Shown: positions 53,260-62,505 of the stretch, piece by piece
Position numbering within the stretch: position 1 is the first letter of the stretch
Layout of the letters: each line of letters starts with the position of its first letter
Translations under genes and position numbers: made by a program
The notes under the pieces: model-generated
The model's input: the letters and a program-made list of their open reading frames with translations, nothing else
The model's database searches: none
What the model was told of the DNA's origin: nothing
Source of the DNA: Lachnospiraceae bacterium
GTDB taxonomy: Bacteria; Bacillota; Clostridia; Lachnospirales; Lachnospiraceae
Direction of reading: 5' to 3'
Length of the DNA: 64,000 bases
Assembly (NCBI GenBank): GCA_022647575.1
Contig: JALCKY010000003.1
Span: 207,001-271,000, forward strand

Positions 53260-54240
53260 TTAACCGAATAATAAGCTCCTGCATCCTTTCTTCGCCGCAG
53301 CAATCATGCCGGTGAAGTCAAGGGTGATGGTAAGGGAAAGACCGACACCGGCCGCAACAGCCACATGTGCAGAGACTTTTCCTTCGGAAATGCTTGCTCC
53401 TGCTTCTGCCGCAAATCCAACCATGGCACTGCCTTCTGCAGAAGCTTCCGCGCCGGCAAGATCCGCATGAACTTCTCCCGTTGCTTCCGCAGCCACGGCT
53501 TTGGCCCCTGCACTTGCTTCCGCACTCGGTGCGAAATTTCCGTTTTCATCAAATACCTCTGCCTTGGCTCCGGCTTCTGCTGAAGCAGAAAGCACTTTGA
53601 CATCGCCGCTTGCACCGGCACCTAAATTCTCGTCTCCGACATGTGCTTCCCCTTTTGCTTCCAGCACGCTGTACGAAGCTCCGGCTTTGGCATCGATCCG
53701 GGGATCGATGACCGGGATCCCGTTCTCATCATATTTCCATAACTGCCCGTCCGCTTTGGCATAGGCTGCCGCCGCACTGACGGCAACCGATGCACTCCCG
53801 TACTCGCCGGCGATGCTCTTCTTCCAGGCGTCTGCCTCCGCTTCCGCACCTGCATGAAAACTGCCGTCAAACGACTTCTGATTCTCTGAAGAGATGTTTC
53901 CGTCGTTTTGTCCGTTTCCTCCTGTCCGGCCGTCCTGTCCGTCCCGGCTGCCTTTTACTCCGCTCAGCCTCTCCAGAACGCCGGCTTCCGTCTGCCTGTA
54001 GAATTCCAGAATCCGGGAAAGACTGCTGTGCATGCTCCGTGTGTTTTCATTCTGTGCCTGGATGTCTTCGGAAACGGCTCGGATGCCGGAAAGGATTGCT
54101 TCGCTTTCCGCGATTTTGAAAGGAAGACGGTCTCCGATGCCTGCGACTTCTTCCGAAATGGATGCAAGCTGATCTGCTGCCCGCATCTGTTTATCCAGAA
54201 TCGGTGCGATTCTGTTCTGACTGATTACAATCTTCGGCAT
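53260..54240 (-). CDS. Candidate T7SS effector with helical N terminus and Ala/Gly-rich repeat domain
   Basis: 326 aa without a signal peptide. Residues 1-95 are helical and polar, as in T7SS targeting regions; a Gly/Asn/Asp linker follows (96-115); then about 200 residues with alternating Ala, Glu, Gly and Ser in beta-like repeats (KAGASYSVLEAKGEAHVG, SASAEAGAKAEVF, AEASAEGSAMVGFA). The hydrophobic stretch VAAGVGLSLTITLDFTGM is near the C terminus. I know no toxin family with this body; the C terminus could insert in membranes. It lies directly after three WXG-like genes, where LXG-type toxins usually sit. Secretion and toxicity are inference. Confidence 0.7.
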   Translation of the reverse strand: MPKIVISQNRIAPILDKQMRAADQLASISEEVAGIGDRLPFKIAESEAILSGIRAVSEDIQAQNENTRSMHSSLSRILEFYRQTEAGVLERLSGVKGSRDGQDGRTGGNGQNDGNISSENQKSFDGSFHAGAEAEADAWKKSIAGEYGSASVAVSAAAAYAKADGQLWKYDENGIPVIDPRIDAKAGASYSVLEAKGEAHVGDENLGAGASGDVKVLSASAEAGAKAEVFDENGNFAPSAEASAGAKAVAAEATGEVHADLAGAEASAEGSAMVGFAAEAGASISEGKVSAHVAVAAGVGLSLTITLDFTGMIAAAKKGCRSLLFG

Positions 54241-54300
54241 CTTCTTCCTCTGCCCTCCTTTCCTTCTTTCAGGTTTTTCTGTCGAAAAATGATTCTTTAC

Positions 54301-54615
54301 TTACTGAACTGTCCTCTCCGTCGCAATGCGCAGGCTTTCTTCTTCGGCTGCCTTGGTGGTTTCCGCAATCCTGCGGATGGCATTGGAAATCTCGCGGATA
54401 TCTCCTGCCGTTTTTTTCACGTTCTCGCAGAGTCTGTTTCCCTTCAGGAGATACTGTTTTGCACTGTCGCTTTTCCAGGCACTGCTCAGGTCGTCAAAGG
54501 CATCCTGCATGTCGCTGTCGGATACTCGTTCGACCCGTGCCGCAATCTCATCCAGGGCATTGGCCTGGCTGATTGCCTGGCTGTAATTAAACAGGATTTC
54601 CGTCATTGTCTTCAT
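54301..54615 (-). CDS. WXG100-like small helical protein
   Basis: 104 aa, helical hairpin with the turn DDLSSAWKSDSAKQY (WxS in place of WxG) and a long charged second helix. It resembles the lipase-cassette protein at 46.3 kb (both have a YxxKG just after the turn). Probably a secretion partner of the effector gene 60 bases downstream. Confidence 0.8.
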   Translation of the reverse strand: MKTMTEILFNYSQAISQANALDEIAARVERVSDSDMQDAFDDLSSAWKSDSAKQYLLKGNRLCENVKKTAGDIREISNAIRRIAETTKAAEEESLRIATERTVQ

Positions 54616-54637
54616 CTCATCATCTCCCGTGGTTCCG

Positions 54638-54955
54638 TCAGATAATCATTTCCGATTCCAGTTGGTTATTGACCGCTTCTGCTTCCGATTCCGCCTCACT
54701 GTAAAGTCCGGCCATCACCAGAAGATCTTTGGGGTGTTCTTCCAGACGTCTTTCCAGTTTTTCGATATCATCTTTCAGCTGGCTGTATTCCCGCCGGTCC
54801 TGATCGCCCGCTTCACCGATCCAGTATCCGCCTGTCTTTTGTGAAACAGATTCAATCGTATCGAAATGATGTCTGATCTCACTGATCAGTCCCGAAATTT
54901 CCGAAGACTTGTTTCTCAATATTTCCGGTGTTACCCGAAGTGTGATTTCGGCCAT
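54638..54955 (-). CDS. WXG100-like small helical protein
   Basis: 105 aa: helix, GGYWIGEAGDQDR turn with WxG, and a second helix with DDIEKLERRLEEHPKDLLVMAG. The N terminus MAEITLRVTPEILRNKS resembles the two WXG100 proteins at 63 kb. AGGAGG precedes the ATG. Third of three tandem WXG-type genes in this block. Confidence 0.85.
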   Translation of the reverse strand: MAEITLRVTPEILRNKSSEISGLISEIRHHFDTIESVSQKTGGYWIGEAGDQDRREYSQLKDDIEKLERRLEEHPKDLLVMAGLYSEAESEAEAVNNQLESEMII

Positions 54956-54966
54956 TTTCCAACCTC

Positions 54967-55269
54967 CTAAATTTTGATGGATGCAACGATTCCGGAGACC
55001 TTGCTTTCACAGTTTTCATAATCGCTGCGTGCCTCACTTGTTGCCGACGTGATATCTGAAAGAATGCTGATCATGTCTTCCAGTGAATTCAGGTCCGTCT
55101 GGAAGGCATTCATAAAGGCTTCCTTCGCCTCGCCTTCCCACATGCCGTTCAATTCACTCACAGCATTCTGCAGTTTCTTCCCGTCGTCGGTGAGACCCCT
55201 GATTTCCGTCTGGATGGATTCGACATCCGATTTCATCGTTCCGGTATTGGTTTCAATCCTGTCTGCCAT
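54967..55269 (-). CDS. WXG100 family protein
   Basis: 100 aa from ATG 55269 (AAAGGAG eight bases upstream; an in-frame GTG at 55278 overlaps that site). Helical hairpin with LNGMWEGEAKEAF at the turn, the full WXG100 signature. It is 11 bases ahead of the next WXG-like gene. Confidence 0.88.
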   Translation of the reverse strand: MADRIETNTGTMKSDVESIQTEIRGLTDDGKKLQNAVSELNGMWEGEAKEAFMNAFQTDLNSLEDMISILSDITSATSEARSDYENCESKVSGIVASIKI

Positions 55270-55282
55270 GTTCTGCACTCCT

Positions 55283-55696
55283 TTATGGTTTCACTGTTTT
55301 CAGATGCTCAATTGTAAAATGAATCATATCCCTCTGCCAGTCCGGGCCTCCCGGCGGACCCACAACAATTTCAGGAACCCTGCGCGTAATGAAACCGTGA
55401 AGAAACACCTTCCTTTTTGCTTCTGCGATTTTTTCCGTCGTTCCTTCTTCGGTATGCCGGTAAATGAGGGCAATCTCTTTCGATGCCGTGCACATCCGCA
55501 GCGTCCGGATCATTTCCTCCGACAGGTCATCTTCGACATGCCTCAGGACTGTCAGGCATTCTTCCATTTCCGAAAATTTTCTGAGCGAGGAGGCAGCCGC
55601 ATACAGCTCTTCCTCTGCCCTCCGAAGTTTCCGGGAGCTTTCCCGCAGCCGGTCTCCTGCTTCGCCGATTCTTTCAGGCTGAACTTTCATTCTCAT
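55283..55696 (-). CDS. Helical protein of the T7SS operon
   Basis: 137 aa from ATG 55696 (AGAGGA site); an upstream ATG at 55717 has no site. The N-terminal 80 residues are strongly helical and basic (KVQPERIGEAGDRLRESSRKLRRAEEEL split by one Gly), then a short Pro/Gly-rich part with EIVVGPPGGPDW. No WXG motif. Unrecognised; its start resembles T7SS helical partner proteins, while the tail is unusual. Confidence 0.7.
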   Translation of the reverse strand: MRMKVQPERIGEAGDRLRESSRKLRRAEEELYAAASSLRKFSEMEECLTVLRHVEDDLSEEMIRTLRMCTASKEIALIYRHTEEGTTEKIAEAKRKVFLHGFITRRVPEIVVGPPGGPDWQRDMIHFTIEHLKTVKP

Positions 55697-55798
55697 TTTT
55701 CGTCCTCTGTATTTCATATTCAGAGTCTATCACACGGCAGCCGTTCCTTCGGAAAATCCGACAGGCGGTGCGTCAACGGCGACAGACTGCATTTCCGG

Positions 55799-56047
55799 TC
55801 AGACCAGAATCAGTTCCGCGCCCACCGTGATGCCGTAATCCCTGAGGCATCGGTCCTTCCGGAACTGCAGTCCCCGGTCAATGGAACCGAGAATCATCTC
55901 ATGGATATCGCCGTTCAGAGGCGCATGTTCTTTCTGGGCAATCAGTTCCGCGATTTCTTCAATCAGTTCGGAAACGGGGGCTTTTTCTTCCAGGTTCATG
56001 TTGTAGACTTTCTCAAGTCCCGGAACAGTTACGTTTACGACAATCAT
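55799..56047 (-). CDS. YukD/EsaB-like ubiquitin-fold protein
   Basis: 82 aa, beginning MIVVNVTVPGLEKVY and ending DYGITVGAELILV, the beta-grasp pattern of EsaB/YukD. These small cytosolic proteins are conserved accessory parts of the type VII system. The gene overlaps the preceding one by four bases (ATGA). Confidence 0.87.
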   Translation of the reverse strand: MIVVNVTVPGLEKVYNMNLEEKAPVSELIEEIAELIAQKEHAPLNGDIHEMILGSIDRGLQFRKDRCLRDYGITVGAELILV

Positions 56048-56757
56048 TTTTTATCCTTTCCGAAGCACCGGTTCAGCATTCTGACAGCCGATCCTTCCGT
56101 AGCAATTTCCGCATTGGTTCCTTCTGCATCCGACGAAACGGCAAGGTCTGCCGCCGTGCGGTGAAGCAGGACATATCGCCCGGCATATTCCTCATTTCCC
56201 GGAACAGCGGCTGCCAGACTCAGGAGAATGTTTCCGTCCTTCAGGTCTCTGTCAAAACTGCCGTCCGTGAAATAGCCTTCAAAGGCACTCCGGATATTAT
56301 CGAACAGATCCTTCTCCAGCTCTTCTTTATCTTCATCTTCCAGCGGAAATTCCGGCAGCCTTCCGGTATCCTTCAGGTGCCCGAAGAACTCTTCTTTCCT
56401 GCAGGAAATGACGCGGTACTCTTCCGCGTTCCGGTCCGAAACATCCTCGATCAGCACCAGTCCGTTCTTCGTATCATAAGCTGTCATATCCGGAATGCAG
56501 GGATCCGCACTCAGTACATACACGACGCGCTCCGTCTGATGAATTCCTTCAAAGAGCTGTCCCTTCGGGCCGAACGGCACGAAAATCCCGTCCTTCTGCG
56601 TGATGATCTGCCGGCTGAAAAGGCTCTGAAGAGCCTGCAGGTATTCTTCCTGACGGATCTCCCCCTTCCGGGAAAAACCGGGCAGCTTCCGGTCATCAGC
56701 ACCGGTCATCAGAAGGATGTATTCCGCCGGCGAAAGATAGAAATAATTCTCATCCAT
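56044..56757 (-). CDS. Unrecognised acidic protein of the T7SS operon
   Basis: 237 aa, soluble, acidic middle (LEDEDKEELEKDLFD). The first 60 residues (LSPAEYILLMTGADD, then QEEYLQALQSLFSRQIIT) look like a winged-helix start as in the EspG-like/DUF5081 group of secretion chaperones, but the match is by eye only. It is coupled to the YukD-like gene and follows the LytTR gene after two bases, so it belongs to the secretion system core operon. Confidence 0.7.
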   Translation of the reverse strand: MDENYFYLSPAEYILLMTGADDRKLPGFSRKGEIRQEEYLQALQSLFSRQIITQKDGIFVPFGPKGQLFEGIHQTERVVYVLSADPCIPDMTAYDTKNGLVLIEDVSDRNAEEYRVISCRKEEFFGHLKDTGRLPEFPLEDEDKEELEKDLFDNIRSAFEGYFTDGSFDRDLKDGNILLSLAAAVPGNEEYAGRYVLLHRTAADLAVSSDAEGTNAEIATEGSAVRMLNRCFGKDKK

Positions 56758-56759
56758 CT

Positions 56760-57473
56760 CTATTTCTCTCCTTTGAAGGCCGGCTTGTAGCTTCTGGAAA
56801 CCGGTACCCCGATCTTATTTTCCAGTTCAATCGTATTCTCCGTGAAAATGACTTTCCGGATTTTGCTGACATTCACAATGTAGCTGCGATGGCAGCGCCG
56901 GAAACCGGAAGGCAGTTTCTCTTCAAGGGAATCGATCGTGTCATAAAAAGCATATTCATCCTTCTGCGTACGGACAAAAAGCTTTTTGTCCCTGGCTTCA
57001 AAATAATAAATCTGCCCGTACGGAATCATGATTTTTTCTTCCCTGGTATCGACGGCAAATGTGCCTTCCGTCTCCCCGTTTCCATATTTCTCAAAGTAGG
57101 AGGCCATGAATTCCCGGTTGATCCGGTTCAGGTCTTCCGCCCGGTACGGTCTCAGCAGCAGAGAATCCGGCGCTACGCCGGGCTTCAGATATTCCAGCGG
57201 TGATACGGAAGTATCGGCAATCAGCATCAGCTGGGAAGAAAGATATTTCCTGCGGAATCTCCTGAGCATTTCGACGGACTGTCCGCTGCGGAATTCATAA
57301 TACAGCAGGTTCAGGAGCGTCTTTTCGCCGGCAATCTGCTCAAACGCATCATCGGAATCAGCCGACTGGAAAGTCATATCCTCGTCCTTCCGGACGGATA
57401 CGATTTTCCAGCAGGACTCATGCAGCAGGTCACGCTCCTTCTTATTTTCATCAACTGCGGCGATTGAAATCAT
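56760..57473 (-). CDS. LytTR response regulator with degenerate receiver
   Basis: 237 aa. The C-terminal LytTR DNA-binding domain is intact (IYYFEARDKKLFVRT, SGFRRCHRSYIVNVSKI). The N-terminal receiver keeps the acidic pair (VDEN) and the switch threonine (LIADTSV), but the phospho-aspartate position reads LLYYEFRSG and the usual lysine is arginine (LLRPY). It therefore probably works without phosphorylation. Sits inside the T7SS operon, 24 bases after essC, so likely a dedicated local regulator. Confidence 0.87.
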   Translation of the reverse strand: MISIAAVDENKKERDLLHESCWKIVSVRKDEDMTFQSADSDDAFEQIAGEKTLLNLLYYEFRSGQSVEMLRRFRRKYLSSQLMLIADTSVSPLEYLKPGVAPDSLLLRPYRAEDLNRINREFMASYFEKYGNGETEGTFAVDTREEKIMIPYGQIYYFEARDKKLFVRTQKDEYAFYDTIDSLEEKLPSGFRRCHRSYIVNVSKIRKVIFTENTIELENKIGVPVSRSYKPAFKGEK

Positions 57474-57497
57474 AACGGCCTCATTTTCCTGTATTCT

Positions 57498-60400
57498 TTA
57501 TCCGCGGTACATCGGTATGATCAGTTTCTCCAGACGTGCCTGTTTGTCATCAGACGGAATGATTCCGATTCCGGGTTTCGTCGTCTTGTCCTGATCCTGG
57601 TATTTGACATTGTCAAAGGCAAATACCGACTGGTCCGACATCCTTCCGCCGAAGCGGATGCCGGAGCGGTATTCCTTCATGCTCCGGAACGCCTGGTAGC
57701 CTGCCAGTTCATTCTGATCCGCATCCCTGACTTCGGCAAACAGGAAAATGTTGTAGAACCTGCCTTTGTCACAGATGGCTTCCAGCACATTGATGCTCTG
57801 GAAGGCCATGGATTCTTTGTTATACGCCTCTCTCAGGAAGCTGCCCGCATCCGCGATGAAAAGATCGATCCGCCGAAAGGCAGATGCCGCTTCAAAAGTC
57901 TCTTCTTCGGAACATTTATCATTGAGGCACTTCTTCTTGACGGCAACCCTTTCCTGCATGGTTTCCAGAAGGTATTTCATCAGATTGTAAATGCCCTGGC
58001 CGTCAGATACCCTCTGAATCGAATGCTCGGAAGCCATTTTTTCATAGTCGCTGGCTCCGATTTCCGCGATATGCACTTCGTCTCCGCGGTCCAGACAGGT
58101 CAGCATCAGGTTCTGCATGAAGACGGTCTTGCCGCTTCTCTTGGTTCCCGTCACCAGGAAGACAAAGTTACGGAAGAGATTGATGGAATACAGGTTAGCG
58201 TACTCGGCATCGTAGCCGGCCGGAAGCAGAACCGGATCTTTCAGCAGCGTCTGATATTCTTCCAGAGCCGTCATGTCTTCCCGTACCGGCTTTTCCGGAA
58301 TGCATGGGATCGGACGTGCCGATGCGCCGGCATAATGTTCATTCAGCTCTTTGACTTTTTCGCAGATCAGGTCATTGCGCTCCGGACTGCCTTCCGAACG
58401 TGCCGCCAGCGCCGTCTGGAATTCGATGAACTTATCGCCGTAGCTGATGAGTCCTCTGCCTTTGACATTGCTTTCCGGCACAACATCCGGGCGCAGGATG
58501 TGAAGGATATCGCCGTATGCGTAAATGTCCTGCATTTCCAGACAGATGCCGGTGCGGAAGTTCTCAGCCAGGCGGCTCGGAAGTTCATTCATGCTGAAAC
58601 CGGCCGCGGATACCAGAAGGAAGATTCCGTAACCGACGCCTTCCTTGGCCAGCTGCATCATAATCTCTTCAAACTGCTCTCCCGTCTTTTCATGGAAGCT
58701 TCCGTAATTGTCGATTACGATCAGCACTGCCGGAATACTCCATCCGTTGCGGTTGACATAGTCCTCGAAATTGGTACCGGTAAACAGCTTCTTGCGTTCT
58801 TCGATCATTTTACCGATCATTGTGAAGAACTTGGAAATGCGGTCTGTCTCTGTATCATTTTCGTCCATGATTCCGCCGACGTGCTTCAGTCCGCTGAAAA
58901 CAGAAAGCATGCGGGCACTGAAATCAAGACAGTAGACATTCAGCTGTGCCGGAGTGTACGTCATGCACAGGGAATAGACCACCGTCTGCAGGAAGGTGGA
59001 TTTTCCCGTGGCCACCGTACCGCAGACAACGTGATGCCCGCCGTTTGCAAAATCGACGCCGACCGGCATCTGGGCCTGGTTCTCTGGATCGTCCCCCATG
59101 CCGATCACAGCACTCAGGCGGAATCTCTTCGGAGCCTCCGGCCATTCTTCTCCGTTGAAAACCGTTGCCGTAAAGGCTTCCATATCTTCCAGATAAAGGA
59201 AATTCGGAAGCACCGGAAGCCAGAGCTGCTTCGGCTTTCCGTAGCCTGCCCTCTCCGCCGTATCCTTCAGGTAATCGACCACTGCCTCCAGCTGCGTCCG
59301 GGATTTGATTTCCGGAAGCCTCCTGCTTTCCCTGCCCGCTTTCCGGATCAGCTCTTCCGGCAGCTGATCGCCCGGCACCTGATTCTTCAGTTCCTTATAG
59401 ACGGAAATGAAATCAGCGACTCGGGTATTGTTGTAATGGTTCTGTTCAAAATCCGGATGCTGTGCCCGCACCCTGCGGTAGAAGTCATCCATGAATTCCG
59501 CATGTCCCATGAAGTCGAAGGACGGCGAGAGAATGTCTTCCGAAAGGTCCGCCTGCGTGCTTTCCAGGTCATCGATGAGTTCGGAAATCCATCTTCTCTT
59601 CAGAGCTTCCTTCTGTTTCAGCTTCGCATGGTTTCCGGCAAGATCCACCTTGCCCGTAGCTGAAAGCATCTGCGCAATCAGCAGGCTGTGGCCTCCCAGT
59701 TCCTTATCATAGGACGCGCCGGACCAGCCGGACTGGAACAGTTCGAAAATTTCGTCATTTCCCACCTGCAGATAGCAGCGGCCGGTCTGCGTCAGATAAG
59801 CGGCATCCGGACGGTGCAGCATGTCCATGGAATCCTGACGGTCCTGCACGCGCAGGCAGAGCCGGAATTTCGAATTGGCCCAGATATTTTCATCAACAGT
59901 TCCCGACGGACGCTGCGTGGCCAGAATCAGATGCACGCCCAAACTTCGTCCTACCTGCGCAACGCTGATCAGTTCCTTCATGAAATCCGGTTCCTCGCGC
60001 TTCAGTTCGGCAAACTCATCGATAATAATGAACAGATGCGGAATCGGCTCCGCCGCATCCCCGCTCTTGAAAAGGGATGTATAGCTGTTGATATTGTTGA
60101 CGCCGTATTCCGTGAAGATTCTCTGACGCCTGCGGTTTTCGCTCTTGATGGAGGCCATGGCCCTCTTCACCTGACTGCCGGAAAGGTTGGAAATCGCACC
60201 GATCATATGCGGCAGTTTTTCAAAGAGGTTCGCCATGCCGCCGCCCTTGTAATCGATGATGAAGAAACCGATATCATCCGGGCTGTAGTTGGCCGCAAGG
60301 GAAAGGATATATGTCTGCAGCGTCTCGGATTTTCCGGATCCTGTCGTGCCGGCGATCAGACCGTGAGGCCCGTGGTATTTTTCATGGATATCCAGATAGC

Positions 60401-62489
60401 ACGGAGCATTGCTGTTCTTGAAGCCGACCAGCGCCTTCATGGAAGAGACCATGTCCGCTTTCTTCCAGCGTTCTTCGGAATGGAATTCCTCCGGGCTCGA
60501 GATGCCGTACATGTCGAAGAAAGTCAGGACATTCGGAATTTCTCCTTCTTCCCCTGCCTCGGAAACCTTGATCTTGCCGAGTGCCCTCGAAAGGATGCGC
60601 AGCTTTCTGTCGTCCGTCCCGTCGAAATTGACCGGGGTGCCTGCTTCAATTCCCGTCGTCGTATGGTAAATGCCGTGGAATCGTCCGTCATTTTCCACGA
60701 TGCACTCGCAGGCGTTCGGAAGGTCCTTATAAAATTCGGCGAGCAGAATCGTGGAAAGGCCGATATCTGCCTTGTCCTCAAAGACATATTTGGAAATGAC
60801 CGATTCTTCGATCAGCTTCGGATCGGTTACGATCAGGATGTACTGGGGCTTCAGGACCGCGTCCCGCTTGCTCTGCACGTCTTCCATGCGTCCGCGGAAC
60901 ACCTGCGAAAGGGCGTAATAGACATCTCCCATTTCGTCCTTGTTTGTCGCAATGTAACGGATCTTCCGGTCTTCCGACCAGACATGCGGGAACCACATCA
61001 TGAAGTTCCAGGTGTCTCGGTCGGTATCATTGTTCTCATCATAGACGATGGCAATCTTCACGTCTGTGTAGCTGTTGGCCGTCACGATCTGTGCAATCAG
61101 ATCCTGCGCAACCTGAACGGCGCCTTTCCGGTTGGCACCTCCGACGATGCCGACCAGATGCTCTTTCCTGATATCTGCCAGCACCGGTACATTTTTCAGA
61201 ACCTTGTAGCTTTCCTGGATCAGGCGCGGCTTCTCTGCAAGCGAATCATTGATCAGCGTAAATTTTTCTTTCGGAATGGTGATCGGTACCTGGAAAGGAA
61301 TGTCCCCGATTCCCAGGCGGTAGCTCATAAAGTCTTCATGCGTGGCATTCCGGTTCCACAGAAGCGGAGAACTTTCATTCAGGCTGCAGCATTCATCGGC
61401 ACTGATATAGCGGTTCCGGAGAATGGTGCCGTTTTCCTCGTATTCACTCTGAACCTGATCCTTCATGCGGATCAGATATTCGCTGTAGCGTTCAAAACGC
61501 CTGTTCTCTCTTTCCTGCCTCTGTTTCTTCGTCAGCCGTACGTTCGCGACTGCCCAGACGGCACCGATTATGGCGGAGGAAACAGCTGTGATCATGCCGA
61601 TATACATGAAATAACCGGAAGAGGAGCCTCCCATCTTGCTGGCCATGACAGCCATCAGACTGCTCAGGACCATCGGAATCGCCATAGTCATGGCCGGTCC
61701 GACAGACATCATCAGCGGGATATCCTGTGTATCCGGCGGATTCGGCGGTGCCTCGATTTCCACCGGCTCGGAATTGATTTCACGGAAGTTGCGCGGTGCC
61801 CGGTGAAACTCAACCGGCTGTGCCGAACCTTCCGCACCTTCCGCGGCAAATGCATCAATCGCCTGCGGCGTCAGGGAGCCGAATTTCACGGTCAGTCCGT
61901 CGCGGTCATTGATGGCCAGCATATTTCCGAGATAAATCATATTCAGGCGGAAGACCCGGATGCTGTCGCCGTATCTCAGGATCGGGCTGCCGCTTACCCT
62001 TCGGAAGTTCAGATACGTTCCGTTCTTCGAAGTATCGGTCAGTCTGGCCTTTCCGTCTTTGATCTCGATAAAGCAGTGCCTGGTCGAAACGAAGTCCGTA
62101 CTCTGATAGCAGATATGGTTCGTCTCCGCGCGCCCGATTTCCAGTCTCTGGTTATCTCCCAGCTTGTACTTCCGGTATACGCTGAAAGGCCGCGACTGCT
62201 CAAAGGCCAGAATCGTGAACTGGTCCGCCGTGCGCGTATGGATATCCAGTCCGAGTCCGTCCCGTATGACGGCTTTCTCGCACCGGACGTTCTGCCCTCT
62301 CAGGATGATGTCGTATGCACCGCCCTTCAGCACCCAGTTCTCTTCTTCCTTTTCCAGATTCAGCACCAGATCCCTGCTGATCTGAAACAGGTCTTTCTGG
62401 ATCAGGACCTGCATCTGCCTTGCGCCGCGGTCCATCAGGACCACTTCACGGAATGCCTTCTGACTGTAAACGGAAAGAATCATACTCAT
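57498..62489 (-). CDS. essC: Type VII secretion ATPase EssC
   Basis: 1663 aa, somewhat longer than the S. aureus form. An N-terminal FHA-type region with RAETNHICY, VSTRHCF and SKNGTYL (about 115-160), two transmembrane helices (257-315), then three FtsK/SpoIIIE ATPase domains. Walker A motifs are GTTGSGKS (714-721), GTVATGKS (1157-1164) and GTKRSGKT (1449-1456). Only the first has a full Walker B (IIIDEFAEL, D824/E825); the second reads VIDNYG and the third IADAGS, so one active motor domain as usual in EssC. It drives export of the WXG100 proteins and effectors. EssA, EssB and EsaA are not in the window. Confidence 0.95.
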   Translation of the reverse strand: MSMILSVYSQKAFREVVLMDRGARQMQVLIQKDLFQISRDLVLNLEKEEENWVLKGGAYDIILRGQNVRCEKAVIRDGLGLDIHTRTADQFTILAFEQSRPFSVYRKYKLGDNQRLEIGRAETNHICYQSTDFVSTRHCFIEIKDGKARLTDTSKNGTYLNFRRVSGSPILRYGDSIRVFRLNMIYLGNMLAINDRDGLTVKFGSLTPQAIDAFAAEGAEGSAQPVEFHRAPRNFREINSEPVEIEAPPNPPDTQDIPLMMSVGPAMTMAIPMVLSSLMAVMASKMGGSSSGYFMYIGMITAVSSAIIGAVWAVANVRLTKKQRQERENRRFERYSEYLIRMKDQVQSEYEENGTILRNRYISADECCSLNESSPLLWNRNATHEDFMSYRLGIGDIPFQVPITIPKEKFTLINDSLAEKPRLIQESYKVLKNVPVLADIRKEHLVGIVGGANRKGAVQVAQDLIAQIVTANSYTDVKIAIVYDENNDTDRDTWNFMMWFPHVWSEDRKIRYIATNKDEMGDVYYALSQVFRGRMEDVQSKRDAVLKPQYILIVTDPKLIEESVISKYVFEDKADIGLSTILLAEFYKDLPNACECIVENDGRFHGIYHTTTGIEAGTPVNFDGTDDRKLRILSRALGKIKVSEAGEEGEIPNVLTFFDMYGISSPEEFHSEERWKKADMVSSMKALVGFKNSNAPCYLDIHEKYHGPHGLIAGTTGSGKSETLQTYILSLAANYSPDDIGFFIIDYKGGGMANLFEKLPHMIGAISNLSGSQVKRAMASIKSENRRRQRIFTEYGVNNINSYTSLFKSGDAAEPIPHLFIIIDEFAELKREEPDFMKELISVAQVGRSLGVHLILATQRPSGTVDENIWANSKFRLCLRVQDRQDSMDMLHRPDAAYLTQTGRCYLQVGNDEIFELFQSGWSGASYDKELGGHSLLIAQMLSATGKVDLAGNHAKLKQKEALKRRWISELIDDLESTQADLSEDILSPSFDFMGHAEFMDDFYRRVRAQHPDFEQNHYNNTRVADFISVYKELKNQVPGDQLPEELIRKAGRESRRLPEIKSRTQLEAVVDYLKDTAERAGYGKPKQLWLPVLPNFLYLEDMEAFTATVFNGEEWPEAPKRFRLSAVIGMGDDPENQAQMPVGVDFANGGHHVVCGTVATGKSTFLQTVVYSLCMTYTPAQLNVYCLDFSARMLSVFSGLKHVGGIMDENDTETDRISKFFTMIGKMIEERKKLFTGTNFEDYVNRNGWSIPAVLIVIDNYGSFHEKTGEQFEEIMMQLAKEGVGYGIFLLVSAAGFSMNELPSRLAENFRTGICLEMQDIYAYGDILHILRPDVVPESNVKGRGLISYGDKFIEFQTALAARSEGSPERNDLICEKVKELNEHYAGASARPIPCIPEKPVREDMTALEEYQTLLKDPVLLPAGYDAEYANLYSINLFRNFVFLVTGTKRSGKTVFMQNLMLTCLDRGDEVHIAEIGASDYEKMASEHSIQRVSDGQGIYNLMKYLLETMQERVAVKKKCLNDKCSEEETFEAASAFRRIDLFIADAGSFLREAYNKESMAFQSINVLEAICDKGRFYNIFLFAEVRDADQNELAGYQAFRSMKEYRSGIRFGGRMSDQSVFAFDNVKYQDQDKTTKPGIGIIPSDDKQARLEKLIIPMYRG

Positions 62490-62505
62490 GAGATCTGCCC
62501 TCGTT

